Under the pieces are notes generated by a model. It was not told the origin of the DNA and searched no databases. It saw nothing but the letters and a program-made list of their open reading frames with translations. Below, piece after piece: positions 6,371 to 12,825 of a stretch of 12,825 nt of DNA (position 1 is its first letter; each line of letters begins with the position of its first letter). Where the stretch lies: assembly GCA_025458985.1 (NCBI GenBank), contig JALORM010000026.1, positions 1-12,825 on the forward strand, written 5' to 3'. The translations under genes and the position numbers were made by a program. Source of the DNA: Paracoccaceae bacterium (GTDB taxonomy: Bacteria; Pseudomonadota; Alphaproteobacteria; Rhodobacterales; Rhodobacteraceae).

Positions 6371-7447
6371 ATGAAGAAGACCCTGATCCTCTCCGGCGCG
6401 CTGATGGCGCTCGGCACCGCCGCCTCGGCGCAGACGCTGACCGTCATGTCCTGGGGCGGCGCCTACGGCGAAAGCCAGGTCGAGGCCTACAACAAGCCCT
6501 TCGCCGCCATGAAGGGCATCACCGTCAACATGGTCGATGCCGACAACCCCGCCACGCCGATCAAGGCGATGGTCGAGGCGGGCAACGTGTCGGTCGACGT
6601 GGCCGACGTGGAACTGTCGGACGCGGTCCGGCTCTGCGACGAGGGGCTGATCGAACAGATCGACCCGGCAATTCTTCCCGCCGGCGTCGACGGCACGCCT
6701 GCGACCGAGGACTTCATCGAAGGCTCGCTGACCGACTGCGCGGTGGCCAGCATCTTCTGGGCCACGGTCTATGCCTACGATTCCACCAAGTTCACCGGCG
6801 AGGCGCCGACGACCATCGCGCACCTCTTCGATACCGAGGCGTTCCCCGGCAAGCGCGGGCTGCGCAAGGGCGCCAAGGCCAACCTCGAAATGGCCCTGAT
6901 GGCCGATGGCGTGCCCGCCGCGGAAGTCTATGACGTCCTCGCCACGCCCGAAGGGATCGACCGCGCCTTCGCCAAGCTCGACACGATCAAGGGCGACGTG
7001 GTGTGGTGGGAGGCCGGGGCCCAGCCGCCGCAGCTTCTGGCCGACGGCGAGGTGGTGATGACGACCGCCTACAACGGCCGCATCTTCTCGGCCGCCTCGG
7101 CCGAGGGCAAGCCGTTCGAGATCGTCTGGGACGGCCAGATCCTCGACCTCGACCTCTTCGTGGTGCCGAAGGGCTCGCCTAACAAGGACCTCGCGATGGA
7201 ATACATCGCCTTCGCGACCGACAGCCAGCGCCTTGCCGACCAGGCCAAGTGGATCAGCTACGGCCCGGCGCGCCGGTCCTCGGCCCCGCTGGTCGGGCTC
7301 TACAAGGACGGCGTGACGGAAATGGGCCCGCACATGCCGACCGCGCCCGAGAACATGACCAACGCCGTTCTGAACGACTTCGAGTTCTGGGCCGACAACG
7401 GCGTCGAACTGGAAGAGCGCTTCAACGCCTGGCTGGCGGCCAACTGA
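6371..7447 (+). CDS. Periplasmic substrate-binding protein 1 of the ABC importer (PotD-like)
   Basis: High-affinity periplasmic receptor that delivers ligand to the permease pair downstream. It is 358 residues long and begins with a Sec signal peptide, MKKTLILSGALMALGTAASA, with predicted cleavage before QT (after residue 20). The mature protein has the PotD-like type 2 binding fold: TVMSWGGAYGESQ at the start, DADNPATPIKAMVEAG, a lobe-2 region with DVVWWEAGAQPPQLLADGE, and YNGRIF. Two cysteines, C89 and C123, are shared with the paralog and could form a disulfide. The start is supported by GGGAG (6358-6362) 8 bases upstream. It is about 70 percent identical to the next gene over the first 100 mature residues (hand count). 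Polyamine specificity is inferred from the family; the ligand is not shown by the sequence. Confidence 0.9.
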   Translation: MKKTLILSGALMALGTAASAQTLTVMSWGGAYGESQVEAYNKPFAAMKGITVNMVDADNPATPIKAMVEAGNVSVDVADVELSDAVRLCDEGLIEQIDPAILPAGVDGTPATEDFIEGSLTDCAVASIFWATVYAYDSTKFTGEAPTTIAHLFDTEAFPGKRGLRKGAKANLEMALMADGVPAAEVYDVLATPEGIDRAFAKLDTIKGDVVWWEAGAQPPQLLADGEVVMTTAYNGRIFSAASAEGKPFEIVWDGQILDLDLFVVPKGSPNKDLAMEYIAFATDSQRLADQAKWISYGPARRSSAPLVGLYKDGVTEMGPHMPTAPENMTNAVLNDFEFWADNGVELEERFNAWLAAN

Positions 7448-7465
7448 CGCCAGCACCCGATCTGA

Positions 7466-7489
7466 CCCTTCCGCCGCCCGGCGGGGGGG
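7466..7489 (+). terminator. Hairpin between the two binding-protein genes
   Basis: A 10-bp stem (7466-7475 with 7480-7489, including two G-U pairs; core CCGCC/GGCGG) closes a GCCC loop. It lies in the 77-base gap and is not followed by a T-run. It probably protects or tunes the upstream message rather than ending transcription. Confidence 0.45.
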
Positions 7490-7524
7490 CCTGCCGAACC
7501 GCGACACCGAAACGGAGTTCCCCG

Positions 7525-8604
7525 ATGAAGACGCTACTGATCGCCACGAGCGCCGCCGCCATCCTCGGCCTGCCTGCCGCAGCGCAGGAAATCACGGTGA
7601 TGGGCTGGGGCGGCGCCTACACCCAGAGCCAGGTCGAGGCCTATCACAAGCCCTTCACCGCCGCGACCGGGGTAAAGGTCAACTCGGTCGACGCCGACAA
7701 CCCGGCGACGCCGATCAAGGCCCAGGTCGAGGCCGGCAGCGTCACGATCGACGTCGCCAGCGTCGAGATCGCCGATGCCGTGCGGCTGTGCGACGAGGGG
7801 CTGGTCGAGCCGATCGACGCCGCGGCGCTGCCGGCGGGCGCCGACGGCACACCGGCGGTCGACGACTTCATCGCCGGCACGCTGACCGATTGCATGATCC
7901 CCACGGACGTCTTCGCGACCGCCATTGCCTACGACACGACGAAGTTCCCCAACGGCGGCCCCCAGACGATCGCAGACTTCTTCGATCTGGAGAACTTCCC
8001 CGGCCAGCGCGGCCTGAAGAAGGGTGCCAAGACGACGCTGGAGATGGCGCTGATGGCCGACGGCGTGCCCGCGTCCGAGGTCTACGCTCTGCTCGAGACC
8101 GAAGAGGGCGTCGCGCGCGCCTTCGCCAAGCTCGACACGATCAAGGCCCAGACCGTCTGGTGGGAAGCTGGCTCGCAGCCGCCGCAGCTTCTGGCGGACG
8201 GCGAGGTGACGATGACGATGGCCTGGAACGGCCGGATCTTCAACGCCGCCGTGGCCGAGGGCAAGCCGTTCGAGATCATGTGGGACGGCCAGGTCTTCGA
8301 GTGGGAAGGCTGGGTGATCCCGAAGGGCGCGCCGAACATGGAACAGGCGCTGGAGTTCGTGAAGTTCTCGACCGGCACCGAGCCGCTCGCCAATGCCGCC
8401 GAGTGGATCAGCTACGGCCCGCCGCGGAAGTCCTCGGCGCCGCTCGTCGGCGTCTTCCAGGGCGACGGCAAGACCGAAATGGCGCCGCACCTGCCCACGA
8501 GCCCCGAGAACCAGACCAACGCGCTGGCCTCGGACCTCGAGTTCTGGGCCGACCGCGACACCGAGCTGAACGAGCGCTTCAACGCCTGGCTGGCCGCGAA
8601 CTGA
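7525..8604 (+). CDS. Periplasmic substrate-binding protein 2 of the ABC importer (PotD-like, tandem paralog)
   Basis: Second receptor of the same system, 359 residues. The signal peptide is MKTLLIATSAAAILGLPAAA, with cleavage expected before QE (after residue 20). The start ATG is preceded by GGAG (7514-7517) at 7 bases; the open frame extends 92 codons upstream, but that part overlaps binding protein 1 and is not coding. Almost the whole chain aligns with the previous gene (DADNPATPIKAQVEAG, RLCDEGLVE, WWEAGSQPPQLLADGE, WNGRIF, ENQTNAL, FNAWLAAN), including C89 and C123. The main differences cluster at LTDCMIPTDVFATAIAYD and at EWEGWVIPKG, where the paralog has LTDCAVASIFWATVYAYD and DLDLFVVPKG. 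These may alter ligand choice, which is inference. The ligand is unknown; polyamine by family. Confidence 0.9.
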   Translation: MKTLLIATSAAAILGLPAAAQEITVMGWGGAYTQSQVEAYHKPFTAATGVKVNSVDADNPATPIKAQVEAGSVTIDVASVEIADAVRLCDEGLVEPIDAAALPAGADGTPAVDDFIAGTLTDCMIPTDVFATAIAYDTTKFPNGGPQTIADFFDLENFPGQRGLKKGAKTTLEMALMADGVPASEVYALLETEEGVARAFAKLDTIKAQTVWWEAGSQPPQLLADGEVTMTMAWNGRIFNAAVAEGKPFEIMWDGQVFEWEGWVIPKGAPNMEQALEFVKFSTGTEPLANAAEWISYGPPRKSSAPLVGVFQGDGKTEMAPHLPTSPENQTNALASDLEFWADRDTELNERFNAWLAAN

Positions 8605-8618
8605 CCTGATCTTGCGGA

Positions 8619-8639
8619 GGGGCGGCCCCGTGCCGCCCC
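8619..8639 (+). terminator. Strong hairpin between binding protein 2 and the first permease gene
   Basis: GGGGCGGC (8619-8626) pairs perfectly with GCCGCCCC (8632-8639) around a CCCGT loop. It begins 14 bases after the binding-protein stop and lies 26 bases ahead of the permease start. No T-tract follows. A partial attenuator giving more receptor than permease is a reasonable inference. Confidence 0.5.
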
Positions 8640-8665
8640 CCGCGACAAGGGGGAGATCCCGGACC

Positions 8666-9940
8666 TTGGCCGACACTGCCGCCACCTCCGACGCGACCGC
8701 CGGTTCCGCCCTGACCACGGCGGATGGCCGGCCGCTGAAGTCGGCGCTGGTGCGCGCGCAGGCCCGGCTGCGCCGCCGCGCGCTGTTCCTGGTGCTGCCG
8801 CTTCTGGTCTTCATCCTCGTGACCTTCGTCTTCCCGATCGGCCAGATGCTGATGCGGTCGGTCCACAACGACGCCTTCTCGCGGAACATGCCGAACCTGA
8901 CGGCCTGGTTCGCCGAGACCGACCGAGGCACGGAACCGGACGAGGCCGCCTTCGCGGCGCTGGCCGCCGATCTCAAGCTCCTGCGCGAGAACCGCACCGC
9001 GGGCGAGGTCGGCACCCGGATCAACTACGAGCTTTCGGGGGCGCGCTCGCTCTTCACCTCGACCGCGCGGGGCGCGGCCTCGCTCGAACCGCCGTTCCGC
9101 GAGGCCCTGCTGGCCGAGAAGGACGACTGGGGCGATCCCCAGCTCTGGCAGGTGATGCGCGACGCCTCGTCGGCCTACACGGTCGGCTTCTACCTCGCCG
9201 CCGCGGACCTGATGCGCGACGAGGAAGGGCGCATCGTCAGCGTGCCGGAACAAAGGCAGATCTACATCCACCTGTTCGAACGCACGTTCCTGCTTTCGGC
9301 GCTGATCACGGTGCTGACCTTCGCACTCGGCTATCCGATCGCGCATCTGCTGGCCACGCTGCCGCTGCGCTATTCGAACCTTCTGATGATCTTCGTGCTG
9401 CTGCCGTTCTGGACCTCGCTTCTCGTGCGGACGACCTCGTGGATCGTGCTCCTGCAGCAGCAGGGGGTCATCAACTCCACCCTCGTCGCGACCGGGATCA
9501 TCGACGACCAGAACCGGCTGGCGATGATCTACAACCAGGCCGGCACGATCATCGCGATGACGCATATCCTGCTGCCGTTCATGGTGCTGCCGCTCTATTC
9601 GGTCATGCGTCCGATCCCGCCCTCCTACGTGCGCGCGGCGCGCTCGCTCGGCGCCTCGTCGTGGAAGGCGTTCCGGTCGGTCTACTTCCCGCTGACGGTG
9701 CCGGGGATCGCGGCGGGCGGGCTTCTCGTCTTCATCCTTGCGGTCGGCTACTACATCACGCCCGCGCTGGTCGGTGGCGCTTCGGGGCAGCTCATCTCGA
9801 ACCTCATCGCCTACCACATGACGGATTCGCTCAACTGGTCGCTCGCCGCGGCGCTGGCGTCGATCCTGCTCGGCGCGGTGCTGCTGCTCTACTGGCTCTA
9901 CGACCGGCTGATCGGCATCGACAACCTCAAGCTCGGATGA
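8666..9940 (+). CDS. ABC transporter permease 1, PotB type, with large periplasmic insertion
   Basis: Inner-membrane subunit of the importer, 424 residues, clearly longer than the usual 280-300 of PotB. Helix 1 is at about 39-61 (ALFLVLPLLVFILVTFVFPI). A soluble segment of about 145 residues (62-208) follows, rich in charged residues and probably periplasmic. Five more helices then make the MetI/BPD core: about 211-230, YSNLLMIFVLLPFWTSLL, AGTIIAMTHILLPFMVL, GLLVFILAVGYYITPALV and LAAALASILLGAVLLLYWL. The EAA loop that docks on the ATPase reads AARSLGASSWKAFRSVYFPL. The preferred start is TTG 8666, with GGGGGAG (8649-8655) 10 bases ahead; a TTG at 8612 lies before the 8619-8639 hairpin and is not favoured. 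The partner is permease 2. Confidence 0.88.
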   Translation: MADTAATSDATAGSALTTADGRPLKSALVRAQARLRRRALFLVLPLLVFILVTFVFPIGQMLMRSVHNDAFSRNMPNLTAWFAETDRGTEPDEAAFAALAADLKLLRENRTAGEVGTRINYELSGARSLFTSTARGAASLEPPFREALLAEKDDWGDPQLWQVMRDASSAYTVGFYLAAADLMRDEEGRIVSVPEQRQIYIHLFERTFLLSALITVLTFALGYPIAHLLATLPLRYSNLLMIFVLLPFWTSLLVRTTSWIVLLQQQGVINSTLVATGIIDDQNRLAMIYNQAGTIIAMTHILLPFMVLPLYSVMRPIPPSYVRAARSLGASSWKAFRSVYFPLTVPGIAAGGLLVFILAVGYYITPALVGGASGQLISNLIAYHMTDSLNWSLAAALASILLGAVLLLYWLYDRLIGIDNLKLG

Positions 9941-9963
9941 TGCCGATGTCTGCCCCTGCCTTC

Positions 9964-10015
9964 CTTTTGTTCCAAATACCGTCGGGGGGTCCGGGGGGCA
10001 GACGGCCCCCCGGCG
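9964..10015. repeat. GC-rich palindromic intergenic element of a type common in Rhodobacterales
   Basis: Within the 97-base gap between the permease genes, a lead-in ending TTTTGTTCCAAATACC is followed by GGGGGGTCCGGGGGG and a perfect inverted repeat: CCGGGGGGC (9991-9999) and GCCCCCCGG (10005-10013) with an AGACG loop. I remember near-identical units (CCAAATA, then GGGGGGTCCGGGGG, loop, CCCCC) scattered in Rhodobacterales intergenic DNA, but I cannot search here. It may act as an mRNA 3'-end stabiliser. Confidence 0.55.
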
Positions 10016-10037
10016 CCCTCCAGGGGAGCCTGCGCTG

Positions 10038-10949
10038 ATGGCCCTTCCCAGCTACGCCACGCCGCTCGAAAAGGTCTGGTACTACGTCTACCGGTTCCTC
10101 TGCGCGCTGATCTTCGTCTTCCTGATCGCGCCGATCCTGGTCGTCATCCCGCTGTCGTTCAACGCCGAGCCGTTCTTCACCTTCACCGAGAAGATGCTTG
10201 CGTTCGACCCCGAGGGCTACTCCCTGCGCTGGTACGATCTGCTGCTGACCTTCGGGATGCAGGCGCCCGAGGCGCCGCGCGACTGGTCCTGGTGGAGCGA
10301 CGTGTGGAACAACGCGACCTGGGTGAAGGTCGCCAAGAACTCGCTCATCATCGGCTTCTTCTCGACGATCCTCGCGACCGCCCTCGGCACGCTCGCCGCG
10401 CTGGGCCTCGCGCGGTCCGAGATGCCGTACCGCCGCGCGATCATGGCGATCCTGATCTCGCCGATGATCGTGCCGATCATCATCACGGCCACGGGTCTCT
10501 TCTTCTTCTACTCCTGGACCGGCCTCGCCGGCAGCTATGTGGGCATCGTGCTGGCCCACGCCACGCTTGGCATCCCCTTCGTGATCATCACCGTCACCGC
10601 GACGCTTGTCGGCTTCGACCAGTCGCTGATCCGGGCCTCGGCCTCGCTGGGCGCCGACCCGACGACGACCTTCTTCAAGGTCGTCATGCCGCTGATCCTG
10701 CCCGGCGTGATCTCGGGGGCGCTCTTTGCCTTCGTGACCTCGTTCGACGAGGTGGTGGTGGTGCTGTTCATCGCGGGCTTCGACCAGCAGACCATCCCGC
10801 GGCAGATGTGGAACGGCATCCGCGAGCAGATCAGCCCGGCGATCCTGTCGGTGGCGACGATCCTGGTGATCGTGTCCATCGCGCTGCTCACGGCGGTGGA
10901 GCTGCTCAGGCGGCGGTCCGAGCGTCTGCGCGGGATGAGCCCGGGCTGA
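10038..10949 (+). CDS. ABC transporter permease 2, PotC type
   Basis: Second inner-membrane subunit, 303 residues, the usual family length. Six helices are visible: about 19-40 (FLCALIFVFLIAPILVVIPL), 101-123, 134-156 (IMAILISPMIVPIIITATGL), 163-187, 221-243 and 272-292. The EAA loop reads RASASLGADPTTTFFKVVMP and is followed by LILPG. An AGGGGAG ribosome site (10022-10028) lies 9 bases before ATG 10038, and the palindromic element sits directly upstream of it. It is the last gene of the operon; its stop is 24 bases from the convergent AEC gene, with no clear terminator between them. It pairs with permease 1, and both are driven by the ATPase. Confidence 0.92.
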   Translation: MALPSYATPLEKVWYYVYRFLCALIFVFLIAPILVVIPLSFNAEPFFTFTEKMLAFDPEGYSLRWYDLLLTFGMQAPEAPRDWSWWSDVWNNATWVKVAKNSLIIGFFSTILATALGTLAALGLARSEMPYRRAIMAILISPMIVPIIITATGLFFFYSWTGLAGSYVGIVLAHATLGIPFVIITVTATLVGFDQSLIRASASLGADPTTTFFKVVMPLILPGVISGALFAFVTSFDEVVVVLFIAGFDQQTIPRQMWNGIREQISPAILSVATILVIVSIALLTAVELLRRRSERLRGMSPG

Positions 10950-10973
10950 GACCGTCCGGAACCCGGCGGGGCC

Positions 10974-11861
10974 TCAGGGCAGGACCGTCAGCCAGAACCA
11001 GCCCGTCAGGATCGCTGCGGCCGTGCCGAGCAGGACCGACGAGGCCGCGACGCGCCTGGCCACGCCGTACATGTTGGCGAAGAGGTAGGCGTTCACCCCG
11101 GGCGGCATGCCCCCCGTGATCACCGCCGAGCGGAACTGTTCGACCGTCAGGCCGGTCGCCTTGCCCATCGCCCAGACGATCGCCGGGTGCAGCACCAGCG
11201 AGATCGCCATCACGAAGCCGATGGTGCGCAGGTCGCCCTCGGGGCGGTAGCGGTAGAGCACACCGCCGAGGCCAAACAGGGCGGTCGGCAGCGCCGCGCG
11301 GATCACGAGGTCGAGCGCGTCGGTCAGGACGCCCGGCAGCGGCAACCCGGTCAGGTTCACCGCGAAACCAAGCGCGATGCCGATGACGAGCGCATTGCGC
11401 GCCAGTGCCTTCAGGACCGAGCCAAGGCCCGCCACTATCCCGCGCCCTGCGCTGCGCACCGCCTCCATCACGCCGATCCCGATCAGATAGCAGAACGGCG
11501 CATGGACCGAGATGATGGCGAAGTTGGCGGCCAGCGCGTCGGATCCGTAGGCCCGTTCGGTGATCGGCAGGCCCAGAAGCAGCGAGTTCGAGAACAGGCA
11601 GCAGAAGCCGATGGCGACGCTGTCCTCCCAGGGTCGGCCGAAGATCAGCCGTGCACCGAACAGCCCGGCCAGGAACCCGGCAATCGCGCCGGTGTCGAGC
11701 CGCGCGATCGCACTGAACAGCAGGCAGGGAATCGCGAAGGTCTGCGCGAAGCTCATCAGGCCGTCGACGGCCGTCTCGGGGAACAGGCCCCGCCAGACAA
11801 CCACGTATCCGAAGCCGATCAGCAGGAAGACGGGCAGGACGACCTCGAGAAGCGCCTGCAC
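10974..11861 (-). CDS. AEC (auxin efflux carrier) family permease, possibly with a shortened third helix
   Basis: Membrane transporter of the AEC/BART-related family, whose bacterial members include malate and other organic-anion carriers; the substrate here is unknown. The 295-residue chain is hydrophobic throughout: VVLPVFLLIGFGYVVVW at 8-24, SVAIGFCCLFSNSLLLGLPI near 80-100, a central loop with SAGRGIVAGLGS, then ALVIGIALGFAVNLTGLPLP, PTALFGLGGVLYRYRPEGD, GGMPPGVNAYLFANMYG and the last helix to the C-terminus. The region AIARLDTGAIAGFLAGLFGAR is about 14 residues shorter than I expect for close relatives, at the third helix. GTG 11861 is used because MQALLEVVLPVFL matches family starts. 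It follows the MBL gene by one base (corrected frame), so the two are probably co-transcribed. Confidence 0.88.
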   Translation of the reverse strand: MQALLEVVLPVFLLIGFGYVVVWRGLFPETAVDGLMSFAQTFAIPCLLFSAIARLDTGAIAGFLAGLFGARLIFGRPWEDSVAIGFCCLFSNSLLLGLPITERAYGSDALAANFAIISVHAPFCYLIGIGVMEAVRSAGRGIVAGLGSVLKALARNALVIGIALGFAVNLTGLPLPGVLTDALDLVIRAALPTALFGLGGVLYRYRPEGDLRTIGFVMAISLVLHPAIVWAMGKATGLTVEQFRSAVITGGMPPGVNAYLFANMYGVARRVAASSVLLGTAAAILTGWFWLTVLP

Positions 11862-11862
11862 C

Positions 11863-12655
11863 TCAGGTCTCGTAGGTGATGGTCATCCCGTCGTGGGCGG
11901 GGATTCGGGGGTGTCTCGGCCTCGACGGCGGCATAGTCGAGATCGATGTGCATGTTGGTCAGCACCGCCCGCCGCGGGGCCGCGCGCGCGATCCACTCCA
12001 GCGCGCGCGCGAGGTGCACGTGCGTCGGATGCGGCGTGCGGCGCAGGGCGTCGAGCACCCAGCAGTCGAGGCCGGCAAGCTCCTGCCAGGCCGCCTCGGG
12101 GATGTCCGACACGTCAGGCAGGTAGGCCAGGTCGCCGATGCGGAAGCCCAGCGCGTCGATGGTGCCGTGCGCGACCCTGAAGGGGCGGAATTCCACCGCG
12201 CCCCCGGCGCCCTCGATGGTGAACGGCCCGCGGATCGTGTGCAGGTCCAGGATCGGCGGATAGGGGCTGTCCTCGGGCTGCACGAAGGCGTAGCCGAACC
12301 GCGACAGCAGCGCGTCCTGCGTGTCGCCGTCGGCCCAGACCGGCAGGCGGTGGCGCAGGTTGAAGACGATCTGGCGCAGGTCGTCGAGCCCATGGACATG
12401 GTCGGCATGGGAATGGGTGTAGACCACCGCATCCAGCGTGCCGATGCCCGCATCCAGAAGCTGCGCGCGCATGTCGGGCGAGGTGTCGATCAGGACCCGC
12501 GTCGTGCCGGCCGCGTCCTCGCGGGTGACCAGCATCGAGCAGCGGCGCCGGGTGTTCCGGGGGTTCGCCGGATCGCATTCGCCCCAGTGGCCGCCCAGCC
12601 GCGGCACTCCGCCCGACGACCCGCAGCCGAGGATGGTGAAGGCCAGCCGCGCCAT
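11863..12655 (-). CDS. PhnP-like MBL-fold metal-dependent hydrolase (apparent frameshift near the 3' end)
   Basis: Metallo-beta-lactamase-fold hydrolase of the group that includes the cyclic phosphodiesterase PhnP and RNase Z-like enzymes; the exact substrate is not evident. It opens with ILGCGSSGGVPRLGG, carries the metal motif THSHADH (80-86), further likely ligands H162 and D179/D183 (LPDVSD), and H235 in NMHIDLDY. As sequenced, the frame after AETPP becomes NPRPRRDDHHLR and runs 44 bases further, to 11819. Removing one base from the C5 run (plus strand GGGGG, 11907-11911) restores ETPRIPAHDGMTITYET and a stop at 11863-11865, giving 263 residues and a one-base gap to the AEC gene. Start and stop overlap the TatD gene as TGATG. 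The catalytic core is intact either way. Confidence 0.9.
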
Positions 12656-12825
12656 CAGGGGGACGCGGCCGGTTCGGGCGCCCAGGCCGCAGCCTTGGCA
12701 AACAGCCTGTCGAAGTTGACGGTCGTCTGCCGGGCGAAGGCTTCGTAGTCCATCCCGAACAGCGCCGCGCCGGCCTCGGCGGTGTGGACGGTGTAGGCAG
12801 GCTCGTTGCGCTTGCCGCGATAGGG
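12655..12825 (-). CDS. TatD-family metal-dependent nuclease, C-terminal 56 residues only
   Basis: The reading frame enters from the right edge of the window as PYRGKRNEPAYTVHTAEAGA and ends ASP-stop at 12655-12657. P-Y-R-G-K-R-N-E-P is the conserved C-terminal signature of TatD/YcfH hydrolases, which have a TIM-barrel fold and act as DNases or in DNA repair. The last part, ARQTTVNFDRLF, also fits the family. The N-terminal 200 or so residues lie outside. It overlaps the MBL gene by one base (TGATG), so the two are translationally coupled; a TatD-MBL pair is common in alphaproteobacteria as far as I recall. Confidence 0.88.
   Translation of the reverse strand, partial: PYRGKRNEPAYTVHTAEAGAALFGMDYEAFARQTTVNFDRLFAKAAAWAPEPAASP

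Noticed and set aside
8612..8665. TTG 8612 as start of permease 1
   Set aside because: Translation would begin ahead of the 8-bp hairpin; TTG 8666 has a purine-rich ribosome site in front and a cytoplasmic N-terminus without the extra arginine/proline stretch.
7534..9024. Minus-strand open frames of 400-500 codons across the binding-protein and permease genes (also 6275-7507 and 8579-9817)
   Set aside because: They are antisense to strongly recognised genes, cross intergenic hairpins and show no motifs; typical shadows in GC-rich DNA.

Overview
The window looks like chromosomal DNA of a GC-rich alphaproteobacterium, most likely a Rhodobacterales (Rhodobacteraceae/Paracoccaceae) member. The basis is the high GC content, the LipB and AEC protein types as I remember them from that order, an RTX-Hint protein starting ATYTIKGYNGADL, and a GC-rich palindromic intergenic element of a kind I recall from these genomes. 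No mobile element, CRISPR array or phage gene is visible.

Layout. (1) 1-864: 3' part of hypE ([NiFe]-hydrogenase maturation), frameshifted just before its C-terminal PRIC. (2) 940-1590, minus: lipB, convergent with hypE across a strong hairpin. (3) 1729-1815: tRNA-Leu(GAG) with a recognisable promoter. (4) 1992-5135: a 1047-residue secreted-type protein with about 36 RTX calcium-binding repeats in four blocks, a C-terminal Hint (hedgehog/intein-like) domain and, between RTX blocks 2 and 3, a stretch that aligns without gaps to the beta domain of the human von Hippel-Lindau tumour suppressor, keeping its hydroxyproline-pocket residues. This is the most unusual item here. (5) 5221-10949: a five-gene ABC importer operon of the polyamine (Pot) type, in the order ATPase, binding protein 1, binding protein 2, permease 1, permease 2. 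The two binding proteins are close tandem paralogs, and a hairpin lies in every gap between the operon genes. (6) 10974-12825, minus: a TatD-family nuclease C-terminus, a PhnP-like metallo-beta-lactamase-fold hydrolase and an AEC-family permease, tightly packed in that transcription order. The hydrolase has an apparent one-base insertion in a C5 run near its 3' end.

The ABC genes should form one importer: two alternative periplasmic receptors feed one permease heterodimer powered by one ATPase. LipB, the tRNA and the TatD/MBL pair are housekeeping. The RTX-VHL-Hint protein stands alone, with no type I secretion genes in the window. Two independent single-base frameshifts in otherwise intact conserved genes mean that consensus error must be excluded before either is called a pseudogene.
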